A stretch of 64,000 nt of DNA from Novosphingobium sp. Rr 2-17. GTDB lineage: Bacteria; Pseudomonadota; Alphaproteobacteria; Sphingomonadales; Sphingomonadaceae. Below, piece after piece: positions 1 through 8,653 of the stretch. The notes below the pieces were generated by a model. It did not search any database and was not told the DNA's origin. It worked only from the letters and a program-made list of their open reading frames with translations. Where the stretch lies: positions 82,351 to 146,350 of the forward strand of contig NZ_AKFJ01000012.1 of assembly GCF_000272475.1 (NCBI RefSeq), given 5' to 3'. Numbering within the stretch: the first letter of the stretch is position 1; each line of letters begins with the position of its first letter. Position numbers and translations under genes: made by a program.

Positions 1-77
1 GCGCCGCTAAGAAACCCGCTGCCAAGAAGGCACCGGCCAAGAGTGCGGCCAAGGCGACTGCGGAAGCGGAGGGTTGA
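1..77 (+). CDS. C-terminal tail of a truncated upstream gene, Lys/Ala/Pro-rich
   Basis: Only the last 24 codons are in the window (frame from base 3, stop TGA at 75-77). They encode a repetitive Ala-Lys-Pro tail with two AAKK-type units, ending in AEAEG. Such basic tails occur at the C terminus of alphaproteobacterial DNA topoisomerase I and of histone-H1-like proteins. This fragment cannot tell these apart, so no function is assigned. The next gene starts on a TTG that overlaps this stop, which suggests co-translation. Confidence 0.55.
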   Translation, partial: AAKKPAAKKAPAKSAAKATAEAEG

Positions 78-691
78 TCGTGGGGGCAGCTCTTGTTGTT
101 GCGGCGCTGAGCCTTGTGGCGCCCCAGCTTCCGCCTGGGAATGGGATGGATTTCTTCAAGGCTTATGGCGACATGAGGTTATATGCCGATGGCGCCGCGT
201 CCGACGTGCTCGTTGTAGTGTCACCGGAGGGTAAGGCGGTTAGCTGTGCGACCGTGGCGGTATACGGTGACAAGACCGTCGCGGCCCGGCTGTGCGAGCC
301 TATGATGCGGGCGACATTCAAGCCGGCGAGCGCGGATAATAGCCCGGCTTGGGGTGCTTTTTCCACGCAATTGAAGTTCTTTGCGCCGGAAACGGAACGA
401 GGGCGCTTCGTCAAGAACTTAAAACAAAGTTCTGATTTAGAACTGAAGGTAGCGGCTTTGCCGACTGGGCTGGCCGGGCCGGTTGATATCATTGCGACCG
501 CGCAAGTATCGCCGCAAGGCGCCATCGGTGCTTGCGTGGGCCGCCCGCAGGACAACGCTGCTCTTATCAAAGTCGCCTGCAACCAGCTTCGCGCCAGCTC
601 CAACTATGTATTGAAAAGCCCCGATGGCCTCGCGCAAACATATGTGCGGTCTTTCAAAGTGCGCTTCGATATCGACGGGAAAACGAAATGA
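74..691 (+). CDS. Secreted TonB C-terminal-like protein, function unknown
   Basis: A 205-residue protein starting at TTG, which overlaps the preceding stop in a TTGA junction. Residues 1-18 form a hydrophobic export signal. The mature part holds two related segments, around residues 44-85 and 140-200. Each has a strand pattern followed by a Cys and an FKP- or FKVRF-type ending, reminiscent of the TonB C-terminal fold seen in many small sphingomonad proteins. No TonB transmembrane anchor or Pro-rich linker is visible, so it is unlikely to be a true energy transducer. It resembles the protein at 48030-48716 in layout. It shares an ATGA overlap with the next gene. GC content is lower than in the surrounding housekeeping genes. 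Function is unknown. Confidence 0.7.
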   Translation: MIVGAALVVAALSLVAPQLPPGNGMDFFKAYGDMRLYADGAASDVLVVVSPEGKAVSCATVAVYGDKTVAARLCEPMMRATFKPASADNSPAWGAFSTQLKFFAPETERGRFVKNLKQSSDLELKVAALPTGLAGPVDIIATAQVSPQGAIGACVGRPQDNAALIKVACNQLRASSNYVLKSPDGLAQTYVRSFKVRFDIDGKTK

Positions 692-867
692 GCGACAAGC
701 TCGCCAAACATAAGCAGCCGTGGAAGCCGGAGGAACTGCAGAAACTGCAGGTGCTGGCCGGCAAGGGTAAGGGCCTGAAGGAAATCGCCAAGGCGCTTAA
801 CCGCACCGAGGAATCGACCAAGGATGCGGCCAAGCTGCATGGGATGGCGATTTCCAAAGCGCGCTGA
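688..867 (+). CDS. Small basic helix-turn-helix/SANT-like protein
   Basis: A 59-residue basic protein. The start ATG at 688 overlaps the TGA of the preceding gene (ATGA), the strongest argument for this start over longer upstream frames. Residues 12-50 read as a Trp-containing helix, then a GKGLKEIAKALNRTEEST segment. That matches the pattern of the third helix of Myb/SANT-like or sigma-like helix-turn-helix domains. It may bind DNA, but no partner or target is visible. It is too short to place in a named family with confidence. Confidence 0.65.
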   Translation: MSDKLAKHKQPWKPEELQKLQVLAGKGKGLKEIAKALNRTEESTKDAAKLHGMAISKAR

Positions 868-942
868 GCCGCCCTGCGGAGCCTAAGATGTAATTTTGTT
901 TGCCGATGGGAGCTTGCGCTGGGGGTCGGGCGTTGGCACGGC

Positions 943-2394
943 ATGCTGCGAATGCGAAACGATGAGCAGATTGCCGAGGCCGCGCACTCGGTGGAAGAGA
1001 TAACCGTCAATACAGGCGGTGCGGTTGTAGCCGAGGCGGGAGACGGCTTGCCGTTCCCGCGCCGGGCCTGGGCGATCGTGGCGGTGTCGTTCGGCACCGC
1101 GCTGTTCGTGCTGGACGGCACTGTCGCCAACGTGGCGCTGCCCAGCATTGCGCGTGACCTGGGCGTCGAGGAAGGCGTCGCGGTCAACGTCGTGACGCTG
1201 TACCAGCTCGTGATGGTGATGACCCTGTTGCCGTTCTCCAACCTGGGGGAGCGGTTCGGGCTGCGGCGGATTTATCAGATCGGCCAGGTGATCTTCATGG
1301 CGGCGTCCGCGATGGTGATGCTGGCGCATTCGCTGCCGCTGCTGCTGGCCTTGCGCGTGGCCCAGGCGCTGGGCGCGGGCATGGCGCTGAGCGTCACGTC
1401 GGCGATGATCCGCCAGATTTACCCCCGCGCCAAGCTGGGCAGCGGCCTTGGCATCAATTCGGTGATCGTTGCCTCGTCCAGCGCCCTGGCGCCAGTCTTG
1501 GGCGGCTTCATCGTTGCCCATTTCGACTGGCGATGGATTTTCGTTTCGGCGGTGCCGTTCGCCATTATTTCCTTGCTGATCGGTCGGTTCCTGCCCGAGC
1601 CACATGCCGATGGCGGTCGCTTCGATTGGCGATCCGGCTTGTGGAGTGCTGCCAGTTTCGCGTTGATCGTGGGCGGTATCGAAATCGCGGCGCATGGCGG
1701 ACAGCTCGTAGCGGGCATCGCCGCGTCGGTCGCGGGACTGCTCTCGGCCTTGCTGCTGGCGCGCCGAGAGCGGACGCATCAGTCTCCGGTGTTTCCGGTC
1801 GATCTGCTCGCAAAGCCCACTATCGCCTGGTCCGCGATGGCTGCGGTGGCGGGGTTCGTCGGCTCGGCAGCGTTGATCGTGGCGCTGCCGTTCCGGTTGC
1901 AGCAGGAAATGGGCTTCAGCCCGGAACAAGCAGGTCTGCTGATCCTGCCGTTTCCGCTGACCATGCTGGTGGTGGCTCCCGCAGCGGGCTGGTTGTCCGA
2001 CCGGGTTTCGCCGTCCGTCCTGGGCATGGTCGGGATGGCGATTGCCCTGGTCGGCCTCCTGTTCGTCGCTTTCACGCCGATCCATGCGGCTGCGTTCACG
2101 ATCGCCTGGCGCTTGTCACTGTGTGCGCTGGGCTTCGGGCTGTTCTTCTCACCCAATGCGCGAATGCTGGTCGGCAATTCGCCCCGCCAGCGCGCGGCTG
2201 CGGCGGGCGGCTTATTGGCGACCTCGCGATTGTTCGGCCAGACATTGGGCGCCGCCGGTGTCGGCGTGCTGCTGACCGTGAGCACGGGGAAGGGCGATGC
2301 ACCGATGATCTTCGGCATCGTCTTTGTCGTGCTGGCTGCATTGTGCAGCCTGGCACGCTGGTTGATCGTCGAACGCGCGCCCGAGGCAGCTTAG
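943..2394 (+). CDS. MFS drug exporter, DHA2 (EmrB/QacA-like) family
   Basis: A 483-residue integral inner-membrane protein with about 14 hydrophobic segments, the count expected of the DHA2 branch of the major facilitator superfamily. The first helix carries LDGTVANVALPSI, the DHA2 version of motif D1. GERFGLRRIYQIG follows as motif A in the loop after helix 2, and GSGLGIN lies near motif C. These proteins expel drugs or other amphiphiles using the proton gradient. No fusion-protein (EmrA) or TolC partner is adjacent. ATG codons at 943 and 952 are both possible starts. Its stop overlaps that of the convergent SGNH hydrolase gene by four bases. The substrate cannot be deduced. Confidence 0.88.
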   Translation: MLRMRNDEQIAEAAHSVEEITVNTGGAVVAEAGDGLPFPRRAWAIVAVSFGTALFVLDGTVANVALPSIARDLGVEEGVAVNVVTLYQLVMVMTLLPFSNLGERFGLRRIYQIGQVIFMAASAMVMLAHSLPLLLALRVAQALGAGMALSVTSAMIRQIYPRAKLGSGLGINSVIVASSSALAPVLGGFIVAHFDWRWIFVSAVPFAIISLLIGRFLPEPHADGGRFDWRSGLWSAASFALIVGGIEIAAHGGQLVAGIAASVAGLLSALLLARRERTHQSPVFPVDLLAKPTIAWSAMAAVAGFVGSAALIVALPFRLQQEMGFSPEQAGLLILPFPLTMLVVAPAAGWLSDRVSPSVLGMVGMAIALVGLLFVAFTPIHAAAFTIAWRLSLCALGFGLFFSPNARMLVGNSPRQRAAAAGGLLATSRLFGQTLGAAGVGVLLTVSTGKGDAPMIFGIVFVVLAALCSLARWLIVERAPEAA

Positions 2395-3548
2395 CGCCGG
2401 TTTAGCCGATCGGCTGCCGCCGGGGCAGTCGCGGACGGCGTGGGAGCAGGTGACGGGGAAGGTTGAGGCGCCGAAGATTGGGGCTCCGCCGGAGCGGGGG
2501 CGGCTGGGGCCAGGGTCGGAGATGCGGTCGGGGCCGGCGGTACGAGCTTCGCGGTGCCCGGCTCGAAAGGAGGCTTGGGCTTTGCCGGGCGAATGCCTTC
2601 CCGGATCAGGGCAGACGCGATCGCGTCCGCCGTCATGTGCATGCCCAGCTTGTTGAGGTGCCATTGCAGGCCCTCTCGGCCATCGTAATTGGCCGGCCAG
2701 CCGATCATCCACGGCACCGGGTCGCAAGGCGTGTGCGTGGCCGAGGCCTGGTCCATGCCGACGGCAATGGCGCCATGGGTCTTGGCGACCCGCGCGGTGA
2801 TCACAGCAAGGCGTTCGCCGATCTCACGCGTGATGGCCGCCTCTGCTTCGGTGACGGGGGTTACCGCGCACAAGGCGCCGGTGCGCGGCAGGGGCCTGAG
2901 ATATTGCACGAAGACCAGCTTGGCCTGGGGCGCAGCGGCGCGGATGCGGCGCGCGATTTCGTCCATCTGCGCTTCATCGCGCACGTAATCGGCTTCCGTG
3001 GGCACGCGGATGGTCCCGCACGCGCGACTCTTGGCGCCCGGCGTAGCGACCACGGCCTTGGCCTCGAACGCGCAAGCCGCCGAGAACAAGTTGCCGATGT
3101 AGGACAAGTCGTTGCCGCCGATCGTCACCGTGACGAGCCGGGTCTCGGCATTGACGGCGGAAAGCTGTGGCGGGATATCGCCCCATGGCCCCAGGACATG
3201 CTCGGTCGTCGCACCCGAGCATGAGCGATCGACCAGCACCATGCCCATGCGCTCGGCAAGTAAGGTGGGGTAGTTGTTGAAGCTTTGTCCGCAACGCACC
3301 GGGCCGCCGGGCTTGGGGGGCGGCAACATCGGACCCGCAGCGTAGGACGAGCCGATCGCGACATAGCGCATACCCGCCAGGCTGGTCCCCGATCCAGGGG
3401 GTTGCGTCTTTTGGTCCGTCTTCGGCGCTGTCTTCTGGACTGCCTTTTCCGCCGCTTTTGCACGGGTGTGGGGCAGGGCATAGCCGCCCAGCAGCAGGGC
3501 AGAGGCCAGCGCTGGCATTGCGTATCGGGTCAGCGCGGACTTGATCAC
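2391..3548 (-). CDS. Secreted SGNH/GDSL-family hydrolase
   Basis: A 385-residue exported serine hydrolase. It starts at GTG in a GTGA overlap with the era stop. Residues 1-32 form a signal peptide. Block I is AIGSSYAAGP, with the nucleophile at Ser68 (the GDS motif appears as GSS, as in a known subfamily). Block III is TIGGNDLSYIG and block V contains the His of HLNKLGMHMTADAI. These supply the oxyanion hole and the catalytic His. The last 60 residues are a Pro/Ala/Ser-rich tail, probably an unstructured or envelope-spanning linker. It probably cleaves esters or lipids in the periplasm; the substrate is unknown. Its place at the end of lepB-rnc-era suggests co-transcription rather than a shared pathway. 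Confidence 0.85.
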   Translation of the reverse strand: MIKSALTRYAMPALASALLLGGYALPHTRAKAAEKAVQKTAPKTDQKTQPPGSGTSLAGMRYVAIGSSYAAGPMLPPPKPGGPVRCGQSFNNYPTLLAERMGMVLVDRSCSGATTEHVLGPWGDIPPQLSAVNAETRLVTVTIGGNDLSYIGNLFSAACAFEAKAVVATPGAKSRACGTIRVPTEADYVRDEAQMDEIARRIRAAAPQAKLVFVQYLRPLPRTGALCAVTPVTEAEAAITREIGERLAVITARVAKTHGAIAVGMDQASATHTPCDPVPWMIGWPANYDGREGLQWHLNKLGMHMTADAIASALIREGIRPAKPKPPFEPGTAKLVPPAPTASPTLAPAAPAPAEPQSSAPQPSPSPAPTPSATAPAAADRLNRR

Positions 3549-4516
3549 TTCACCCAGTCCAGCTTGATCTCTTCGTAGATGTCACGCGCCTCGGCCCAGT
3601 TTTCCTCGACCTTGACGTGGAGGAACAAGTGGACCGGGTGGCCCAGCACTTCGGCCAGTTCCTTGCGCGCGGCCTCGCCGATGGCGCGGATCTTGGCGCC
3701 GCGCTTGCCCAGCACGATCGCTTTCTGGCCGTCGCGGGTGACGACGATCTGCTGGCGGATCTCGACCGAGCCATCCTTGCGCGGGGTGTAGCTTTCCGGA
3801 CGCACGGCAGCGTCGTAGGGAAGCTCCTCGTGCAACTGGCGATAGAGCTGCTCGCGGGTGATCTCGCAGGCCAGCAAGCGTTCGCTGGCGTCGGACACCT
3901 GGTCTTCGGGATAGTGCCAGGGGCTTGGCGGCATCAGGCTGGCGAGGTGCGCCTTCAACTGCGGCACGCCATCGCCGGTCAGCGCCGAGACGAAGAACAC
4001 TTCGTCGAAAGGCACCACCGCGGTGAACTCGGTCGCGAGTTCGAGAAGCTTTTCCTTGGGGCTGGCATCGACCTTGTTGAGCGCCAGCAATTTGCGCTCC
4101 GGGCGGGCCTTGAGCGCTTCGAGCAGGGGCAGCAGTTCGTGACGGCGCAGCTTCACCACGTCGACCACCAGGAGGATGGCGTCGGCCTCCTGCGCGCCTT
4201 CCCAGGCGGCTGCGACCATCGCGCGGTCCAGCCGGCGCTTGGGTTCGAAGATGCCGGGGGTGTCGGCCAGGATGATCTGCGTCTTGTCCTGCAGGGCGAT
4301 GCCCAGCAGGCGCGCGCGCGTGGTCTGCGCCTTGGCGGAGGTGATCGCCACTTTCTGGCCGACCAGCGCGTTGACCAACGTGGACTTGCCGGCATTCGGC
4401 GCCCCGAGCACGGCGACGAGGCCGCAGTTCTGGTCGGTTGGCTGGCCAGATTGCAAGTCGGCTGGTTCGGGGCTCGGATTCTCAGCGCCGCCGTGGTCCG
4501 AGGGTAGGTTGGTCAC
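3545..4516 (-). CDS. era: GTPase Era
   Basis: A 323-residue ribosome-assembly GTPase that binds the 3' end of 16S rRNA. G1 is GAPNAGKST (about residues 40-48), G2 lies in the SAKAQTTRARLLG segment, G3 is DTPG and G4 is NKVD. The C-terminal KH domain contains VLGKRGAKIRAIGEAARKEL. The chosen start is a GTG whose last two bases overlap the rnc stop (GTGA). A longer open frame upstream only reads through rnc in another frame. The first 30 residues before G1 are Pro/Gln-rich and longer than in E. coli Era. The lepB-rnc-era order is a classic arrangement and supports the call. Confidence 0.96.
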   Translation of the reverse strand: MTNLPSDHGGAENPSPEPADLQSGQPTDQNCGLVAVLGAPNAGKSTLVNALVGQKVAITSAKAQTTRARLLGIALQDKTQIILADTPGIFEPKRRLDRAMVAAAWEGAQEADAILLVVDVVKLRRHELLPLLEALKARPERKLLALNKVDASPKEKLLELATEFTAVVPFDEVFFVSALTGDGVPQLKAHLASLMPPSPWHYPEDQVSDASERLLACEITREQLYRQLHEELPYDAAVRPESYTPRKDGSVEIRQQIVVTRDGQKAIVLGKRGAKIRAIGEAARKELAEVLGHPVHLFLHVKVEENWAEARDIYEEIKLDWVK

Positions 4517-5181
4517 GCGAATTTCCTCATGAATTCCTTGGCCGCCAATGTTTCGGCGTCCTGTTTCGAATGGGCGGTTGCTTGCGCCGCACCGACGTTG
4601 TGAACCGCGACCTCGACCGTGAAGCGCGCGGCGTGATCGGGGCCGCTGCGTTCGACGAGGCGATATTCGGGCATGCGGCGACGGTTGCCGGCAGCCCATT
4701 CCTGCAGCGCCGACTTGGGATGCTTGCGCTGTCCGGTCTTGCCCTCCAGCGTTTCGACCCACAGCCGCAGCACCATGTCGCGCGCTTCCTGGAAGCCGCG
4801 CTCGATGAAGCAGGCGCCGATCATTGCCTCCATTACATCGCCCAGGATGTTCTCCGAATCCGCGCCGCCATCATCGCGGGCCTGCTTGCCAAGGCGGATG
4901 TGCGGACCCAGGCCGATGCTGCGGGCGATCACCGCGCAGGTCGCGCGGCTGACGATCGCGTTGAGCCGCTGCGACAAGCGACCTTCGGCCTCTTCGCTGT
5001 TCTGGTAGAGCCACTCGGCCACGGTGAGCCCCAGGACGCGATCGCCCAGGAACTCCAGCCGTTCGTAATTGCGTTTGGCCCCTGTCGAGCCGTGGGTCAG
5101 TGCCGACAGCCAGAGAGCCTCGTCCACCGGCTCGTAGCCGGCATGCTCGATCAGGAAGGCGCGGGTCTGCGCATCAAGCAC
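4513..5181 (-). CDS. rnc: Ribonuclease III
   Basis: A 222-residue double-stranded-RNA endonuclease that processes rRNA precursors and structured mRNAs. The RNase III signature ERLEFLGDRVLGL lies near residues 40-52. The second acidic cluster is ENILGDVMEAMIGACFIE, with the metal-binding Asp and Glu. A double-stranded-RNA-binding domain fills about residues 150-222 (HPKSALQEWA, then AHSKQDAETLAAKEF). Length is normal for the family. It starts at GTG immediately after the lepB stop and its own stop overlaps era, so lepB, rnc and era are translationally coupled. Confidence 0.97.
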   Translation of the reverse strand: MLDAQTRAFLIEHAGYEPVDEALWLSALTHGSTGAKRNYERLEFLGDRVLGLTVAEWLYQNSEEAEGRLSQRLNAIVSRATCAVIARSIGLGPHIRLGKQARDDGGADSENILGDVMEAMIGACFIERGFQEARDMVLRLWVETLEGKTGQRKHPKSALQEWAAGNRRRMPEYRLVERSGPDHAARFTVEVAVHNVGAAQATAHSKQDAETLAAKEFMRKFA

Positions 5182-6063
5182 TCAGAAGGTGCTCCCGATG
5201 CGGCTCCACCGGGCAGCGGTGAACCAGGTCCACGGTTTGATCCATTCCGCCGATCCATCGGTGGAGAACATCATAACGGCGGCCTTGCCCACCAGGTTGT
5301 CCTGCGGGACGATGCCGATGCCGCCACCTTCGACTGCCGGGAAACGGCTGTCCATCGAGTTGTCGCGGTTGTCGCCCATCAGGAACAGATGGCCTTCGGG
5401 AACGATAAAGACGCCGGTATCGTCCTGCTCGGTGGTCCCCATGTCGAGCACGTCATAGGTCTTGCCGCCGGGCAAGGTCTCGCGGAAGCGGGGATAGCTG
5501 CAGACCGCCTTGCCCGCCGCGTCGACGGTTTCGAAGCCGGGGCCGCAATCGGTGTTGGGGCTGACCGGAACCACGAAGTCGGCGATCTTCACCTTGGGCA
5601 CCGGCTTGCCGTTGAGCCAGACCTGGCCGCCCTTCATCTGCACTTCGTCACCGGGCAGGCCGATGACGCGCTTGATGTAATCGACATCGTTGCCCGGAGG
5701 CGCCTTGAAGATCACCACGTCGCCGCGATCGGGCTGGTGCGCGAAGATGCGGTGCGGGATCAGCGGCGCGCTGAACGGCAGCGAATACTTCGAGAAGCCG
5801 TAGGAAAATTTCGTGGCGAACAGATAGTCCCCGGTCAACAACCGCGGCAGCATGGATTCGCTGGGGATCGTAAACGGCGAGATGATGAAGCTGCGCAGCA
5901 CCACGACGCCCAGCACCAGCCAGAACAGGAACGACAGAAAACTTTCGTCCTTCTTGGGCGGAGTGGCCGCCTTTTCCACCGGCGCAGCGGCAGGCGCGTC
6001 CGCGCCTTGGGACTGACGCGGAGGGGCGGGTTCCATGTGGTCTGCGCTGGGAGTGTCGCTCAT
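5182..6063 (-). CDS. lepB: Signal peptidase I
   Basis: A 293-residue membrane serine protease that removes signal peptides from proteins exported by Sec or Tat. After a Pro/Ala-rich cytoplasmic stretch of about 45 residues there is one transmembrane helix (FLFWLVLGVVVLRSFII). Then comes the catalytic Ser motif IPSESMLPRL and the Lys motif DYIKRVIGLPGD. The GDNRDNSMDSR box is near the C terminus. The start at 6063 is preferred over an ATG 30 bases upstream because it gives the standard N terminus. It is the first gene of a coupled lepB-rnc-era-hydrolase operon and is divergent from pgi. Confidence 0.97.
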   Translation of the reverse strand: MSDTPSADHMEPAPPRQSQGADAPAAAPVEKAATPPKKDESFLSFLFWLVLGVVVLRSFIISPFTIPSESMLPRLLTGDYLFATKFSYGFSKYSLPFSAPLIPHRIFAHQPDRGDVVIFKAPPGNDVDYIKRVIGLPGDEVQMKGGQVWLNGKPVPKVKIADFVVPVSPNTDCGPGFETVDAAGKAVCSYPRFRETLPGGKTYDVLDMGTTEQDDTGVFIVPEGHLFLMGDNRDNSMDSRFPAVEGGGIGIVPQDNLVGKAAVMMFSTDGSAEWIKPWTWFTAARWSRIGSTF

Positions 6064-6214
6064 CGTCGAACCCTTGCCCACGCGCGCGCGCATCCGTCAA
6101 GGGAGATACCGACACACGGCAAAGAGTGATCGATAATTGTGCAACTCACGCTTGGATTTCGCAGTTGCGGAACGCATAAGGCGACCCGATCAACCCGATT
6201 ACGGAGAGCAAGGC

Positions 6215-7735
6215 ATGAGCGACGCGGTGTGGGAACAACTCAAGTCTCTCGACAAGCCGACCCTGGCTGAACTGTTCGACCGCGATTCCGCCCGTCTCGA
6301 TACTTTCGCCACCCGTTTCGAACTGGGTAGCGACGAGAACGCCAGCGGCATTCGCTTCGACTGGTCCAAGACGCACCTTGATGCCGCCCATGTCGAATTG
6401 TTCGAGGCGCTGGCCAAGGCGACCGACTTTGCCGGCCGCCGCGCGGCGCTGTTCGCGGGTGAGATCGTCAACGTCACCGAAGGCCGCGCGGCAGAGCACA
6501 CCGCCCAGCGCGGTGTCGGCAAGGAAGAAAGCGTCGCGCTGGCGGCAGAGAACCACCACCGCATGGCCGCGATCGTCGAAGCGATCCACCGTGGCGCGAT
6601 GGGCGATGTGAAGCATTTGATCCACGTCGGCATCGGCGGCTCCGCGCTCGGCCCGGCGCTGGCGATCGACGCTCTGGCGCGCGACGGGGCGATGGTGGAC
6701 GTCCATGTCGTCTCCAACATCGATGGCAACGCGCTGGAAGCCGCCTTCGCCAAGTGCGATCCGGCCACGACGATGCTGGCGATCGCGTCCAAGACCTTCA
6801 CCACCATCGAGACGATGACCAACGCCGAAAGCGTGATCGGCTGGCTGCGCGAGAACGCCGTCGCCGATCCCTATGGCCGCGTTGTCGCGCTCACCGCAGC
6901 GCCGGCCAAGGCAATCGAGTGGGGCGTGGACGAAACCCGCATCCTGCCGTTCTCCGAAAGCGTGGGTGGCCGTTATTCGCTGTGGTCCTCGATCGGGTTT
7001 CCGGTGGCGATGGCGCTGGGCTGGCCGGACTTCGCCGAGTTTCTCGACGGTGCGGCGGCGATGGACGAGCATTTCCGCGATACCGATGGCCTTGCCAACC
7101 TGCCGCTGCGGGCTGCCTTTGCCGATCAGTATTACACGCGCCTGCGCGGTTGCCAGACGCGCGGCGTCTTTGCTTATGACGAGCGGCTGGCGCTGTTGCC
7201 CGACTATCTCCAGCAGTTGGAGATGGAATCGAACGGCAAGAGCGTGAAGGTGGACGGATCGCCGGTCGATGGCCCCACCGCGCCGATCACCTGGGGCGGC
7301 GTCGGCACCGATGCGCAGCACGCGGTGTTCCAGTTGCTGCACCAGGGGACCAACCTGGTGCCGGTGGACTTCATCGCCGCGATCGTGCCGGGGCATGACC
7401 TGGCAGCGGCGCACCACCGCATCCTGCTGTCCAACTGCTTCGCCCAAGGCGCGGCGCTGATGGCGGGGAAGAAGAGCGAAGACCCCGCGCGCAGCTATCC
7501 GGGCGATCGTCCGTCCGCGACGATCCTGCTCGATGAGGTCAGCCCCGCCAGCTTCGGCGCGCTGGTGGCGTTCCACGAACACCGGACTTTCGCCAACGCG
7601 GTGCTGATGGAGATCAATCCCTTCGACCAGTTCGGTGTGGAATTGGGCAAGGAAATCGCCAAGCAGATCGAGCAAGGCGGCACGCGCTTCGATCCCTCGA
7701 CCGAGGCACTGCTGGAACTGGCCGGCATCGGCTGA
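6215..7735 (+). CDS. pgi: Glucose-6-phosphate isomerase
   Basis: A 506-residue cytoplasmic enzyme interconverting glucose 6-phosphate and fructose 6-phosphate. The first SIS domain has HVGIGGSALGPALAIDAL, which binds the sugar phosphate. PGI signatures are GRYSLWSSIGFPVAMALG and, later, GHDLAAAHHRILLSNCFAQG. The catalytic Glu region is QLEMESNGKSV. The ATG at 6215 follows a GGAG ribosome-binding site about nine bases upstream; the open frame extends further but lacks a comparable site. It is monocistronic, divergent from lepB, and ends just before a perfect hairpin. It fits Entner-Doudoroff/gluconeogenic sugar metabolism typical of sphingomonads. Confidence 0.96.
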   Translation: MSDAVWEQLKSLDKPTLAELFDRDSARLDTFATRFELGSDENASGIRFDWSKTHLDAAHVELFEALAKATDFAGRRAALFAGEIVNVTEGRAAEHTAQRGVGKEESVALAAENHHRMAAIVEAIHRGAMGDVKHLIHVGIGGSALGPALAIDALARDGAMVDVHVVSNIDGNALEAAFAKCDPATTMLAIASKTFTTIETMTNAESVIGWLRENAVADPYGRVVALTAAPAKAIEWGVDETRILPFSESVGGRYSLWSSIGFPVAMALGWPDFAEFLDGAAAMDEHFRDTDGLANLPLRAAFADQYYTRLRGCQTRGVFAYDERLALLPDYLQQLEMESNGKSVKVDGSPVDGPTAPITWGGVGTDAQHAVFQLLHQGTNLVPVDFIAAIVPGHDLAAAHHRILLSNCFAQGAALMAGKKSEDPARSYPGDRPSATILLDEVSPASFGALVAFHEHRTFANAVLMEINPFDQFGVELGKEIAKQIEQGGTRFDPSTEALLELAGIG

Positions 7736-7744
7736 CCGCTCAAG

Positions 7745-7776
7745 CGGTCCTGACCTTCATCAGAGGGTCAGGACCG
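7745..7776. terminator. Bidirectional hairpin between pgi and the convergent hydrolase gene
   Basis: A perfect 11-bp inverted repeat (7745-7755 and 7766-7776, CGGTCCTGACC) with a 10-base loop lies nine bases past the pgi stop and eight bases beyond the stop of the convergent gene. There is no T-run on either side, so it may act by blocking RNA decay or need Rho. Confidence 0.6.
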
Positions 7777-7784
7777 TAGTTGTC

Positions 7785-8438
7785 TCAAGAACGGAATTCC
7801 AACCCTTCGGACCAGTCGCCGTGGTTGGTCAGTGCGCTGGGACCGGGCGCCGGCACCGCGCCACCGGTCAGGCGGTTCAGCAAGCGCTTGCCGTCTTCCC
7901 AGCTCCCCAGTTTCGAATCGGCATTGAGGTGCCCGGCGTTGCCGGCATCCACGAACTCGCTGCCCCACTGGCGCGCCAGCATCTTGGCGGTGTCGTAACC
8001 GATCCAGGGATCGTTGCGGCTGGCGACCAGGATCGAAGGGAAGGGCAGCGCATCGGCAGGGGTGGGCGCAAAGCCTTCCAAGCGGTTGTCGCGCGGGAAG
8101 AAATCCACCTCGGGCGGGGCTACCAGCAATGCGCCGATCACCGGAGTCGACCAGCCGGGCTGCTCGAACTTTGACCACCACGCCGTCAGGATGCAGCCCA
8201 GGCTGTGCGCCACCAGTACCACGGGCCGACCGGCGCGGTGGACCGCCAGGTTCAAGCGGTTGATCCAGGTGTTGCGATGCGGCGTTTCCCAATTGCCCAG
8301 ATCGGCCATCTGGCAAGCGTCGATCTCGTCCGCCCAGCGGCGCTGCCAGTGCTGCGGGCCGCTGCCGTCAAGGCCGGGCACGAGCAGGATAAGCGGCTCC
8401 TGTTCGGACGTGGAGGGGGGCAAGGTTGATTGTACCAT
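7785..8438 (-). CDS. RBBP9/YdeN-family serine hydrolase
   Basis: A 217-residue alpha/beta-hydrolase. LLVPGLDGSGPQHWQ near the N terminus is the hallmark of the RBBP9/YdeN group. The nucleophile elbow is VAHSLGC, the acid is probably in SRNDPW, and the catalytic His is in NAGHLNADS. No signal peptide is present, so it is cytoplasmic. Members of this family are serine hydrolases of ill-defined substrate, and the neighbours (pgi, gor) give no clue. Length is typical. It starts at ATG 8438 and diverges from gor across a 215-base spacer. Confidence 0.9.
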   Translation of the reverse strand: MVQSTLPPSTSEQEPLILLVPGLDGSGPQHWQRRWADEIDACQMADLGNWETPHRNTWINRLNLAVHRAGRPVVLVAHSLGCILTAWWSKFEQPGWSTPVIGALLVAPPEVDFFPRDNRLEGFAPTPADALPFPSILVASRNDPWIGYDTAKMLARQWGSEFVDAGNAGHLNADSKLGSWEDGKRLLNRLTGGAVPAPGPSALTNHGDWSEGLEFRS

Positions 8439-8653
8439 GCTGCATATCTCCCAGACTTTTCGCGGCCCACAAATGGCGAGCGACGCGTAATTTGAGTAAT
8501 CTCTACTAATCGAATTGACAATCGTTTAGCGACGAAGAGACGTTGCCAAAAGCCGTATGGAAAGACGAAGTCTCAGCTGCCGCTGCTGGCATTCGCGCCG
8601 GCTACGACCCATATGCGGGAAACATTGGATTTTCCCGTCCCGGAGCACCGCGA

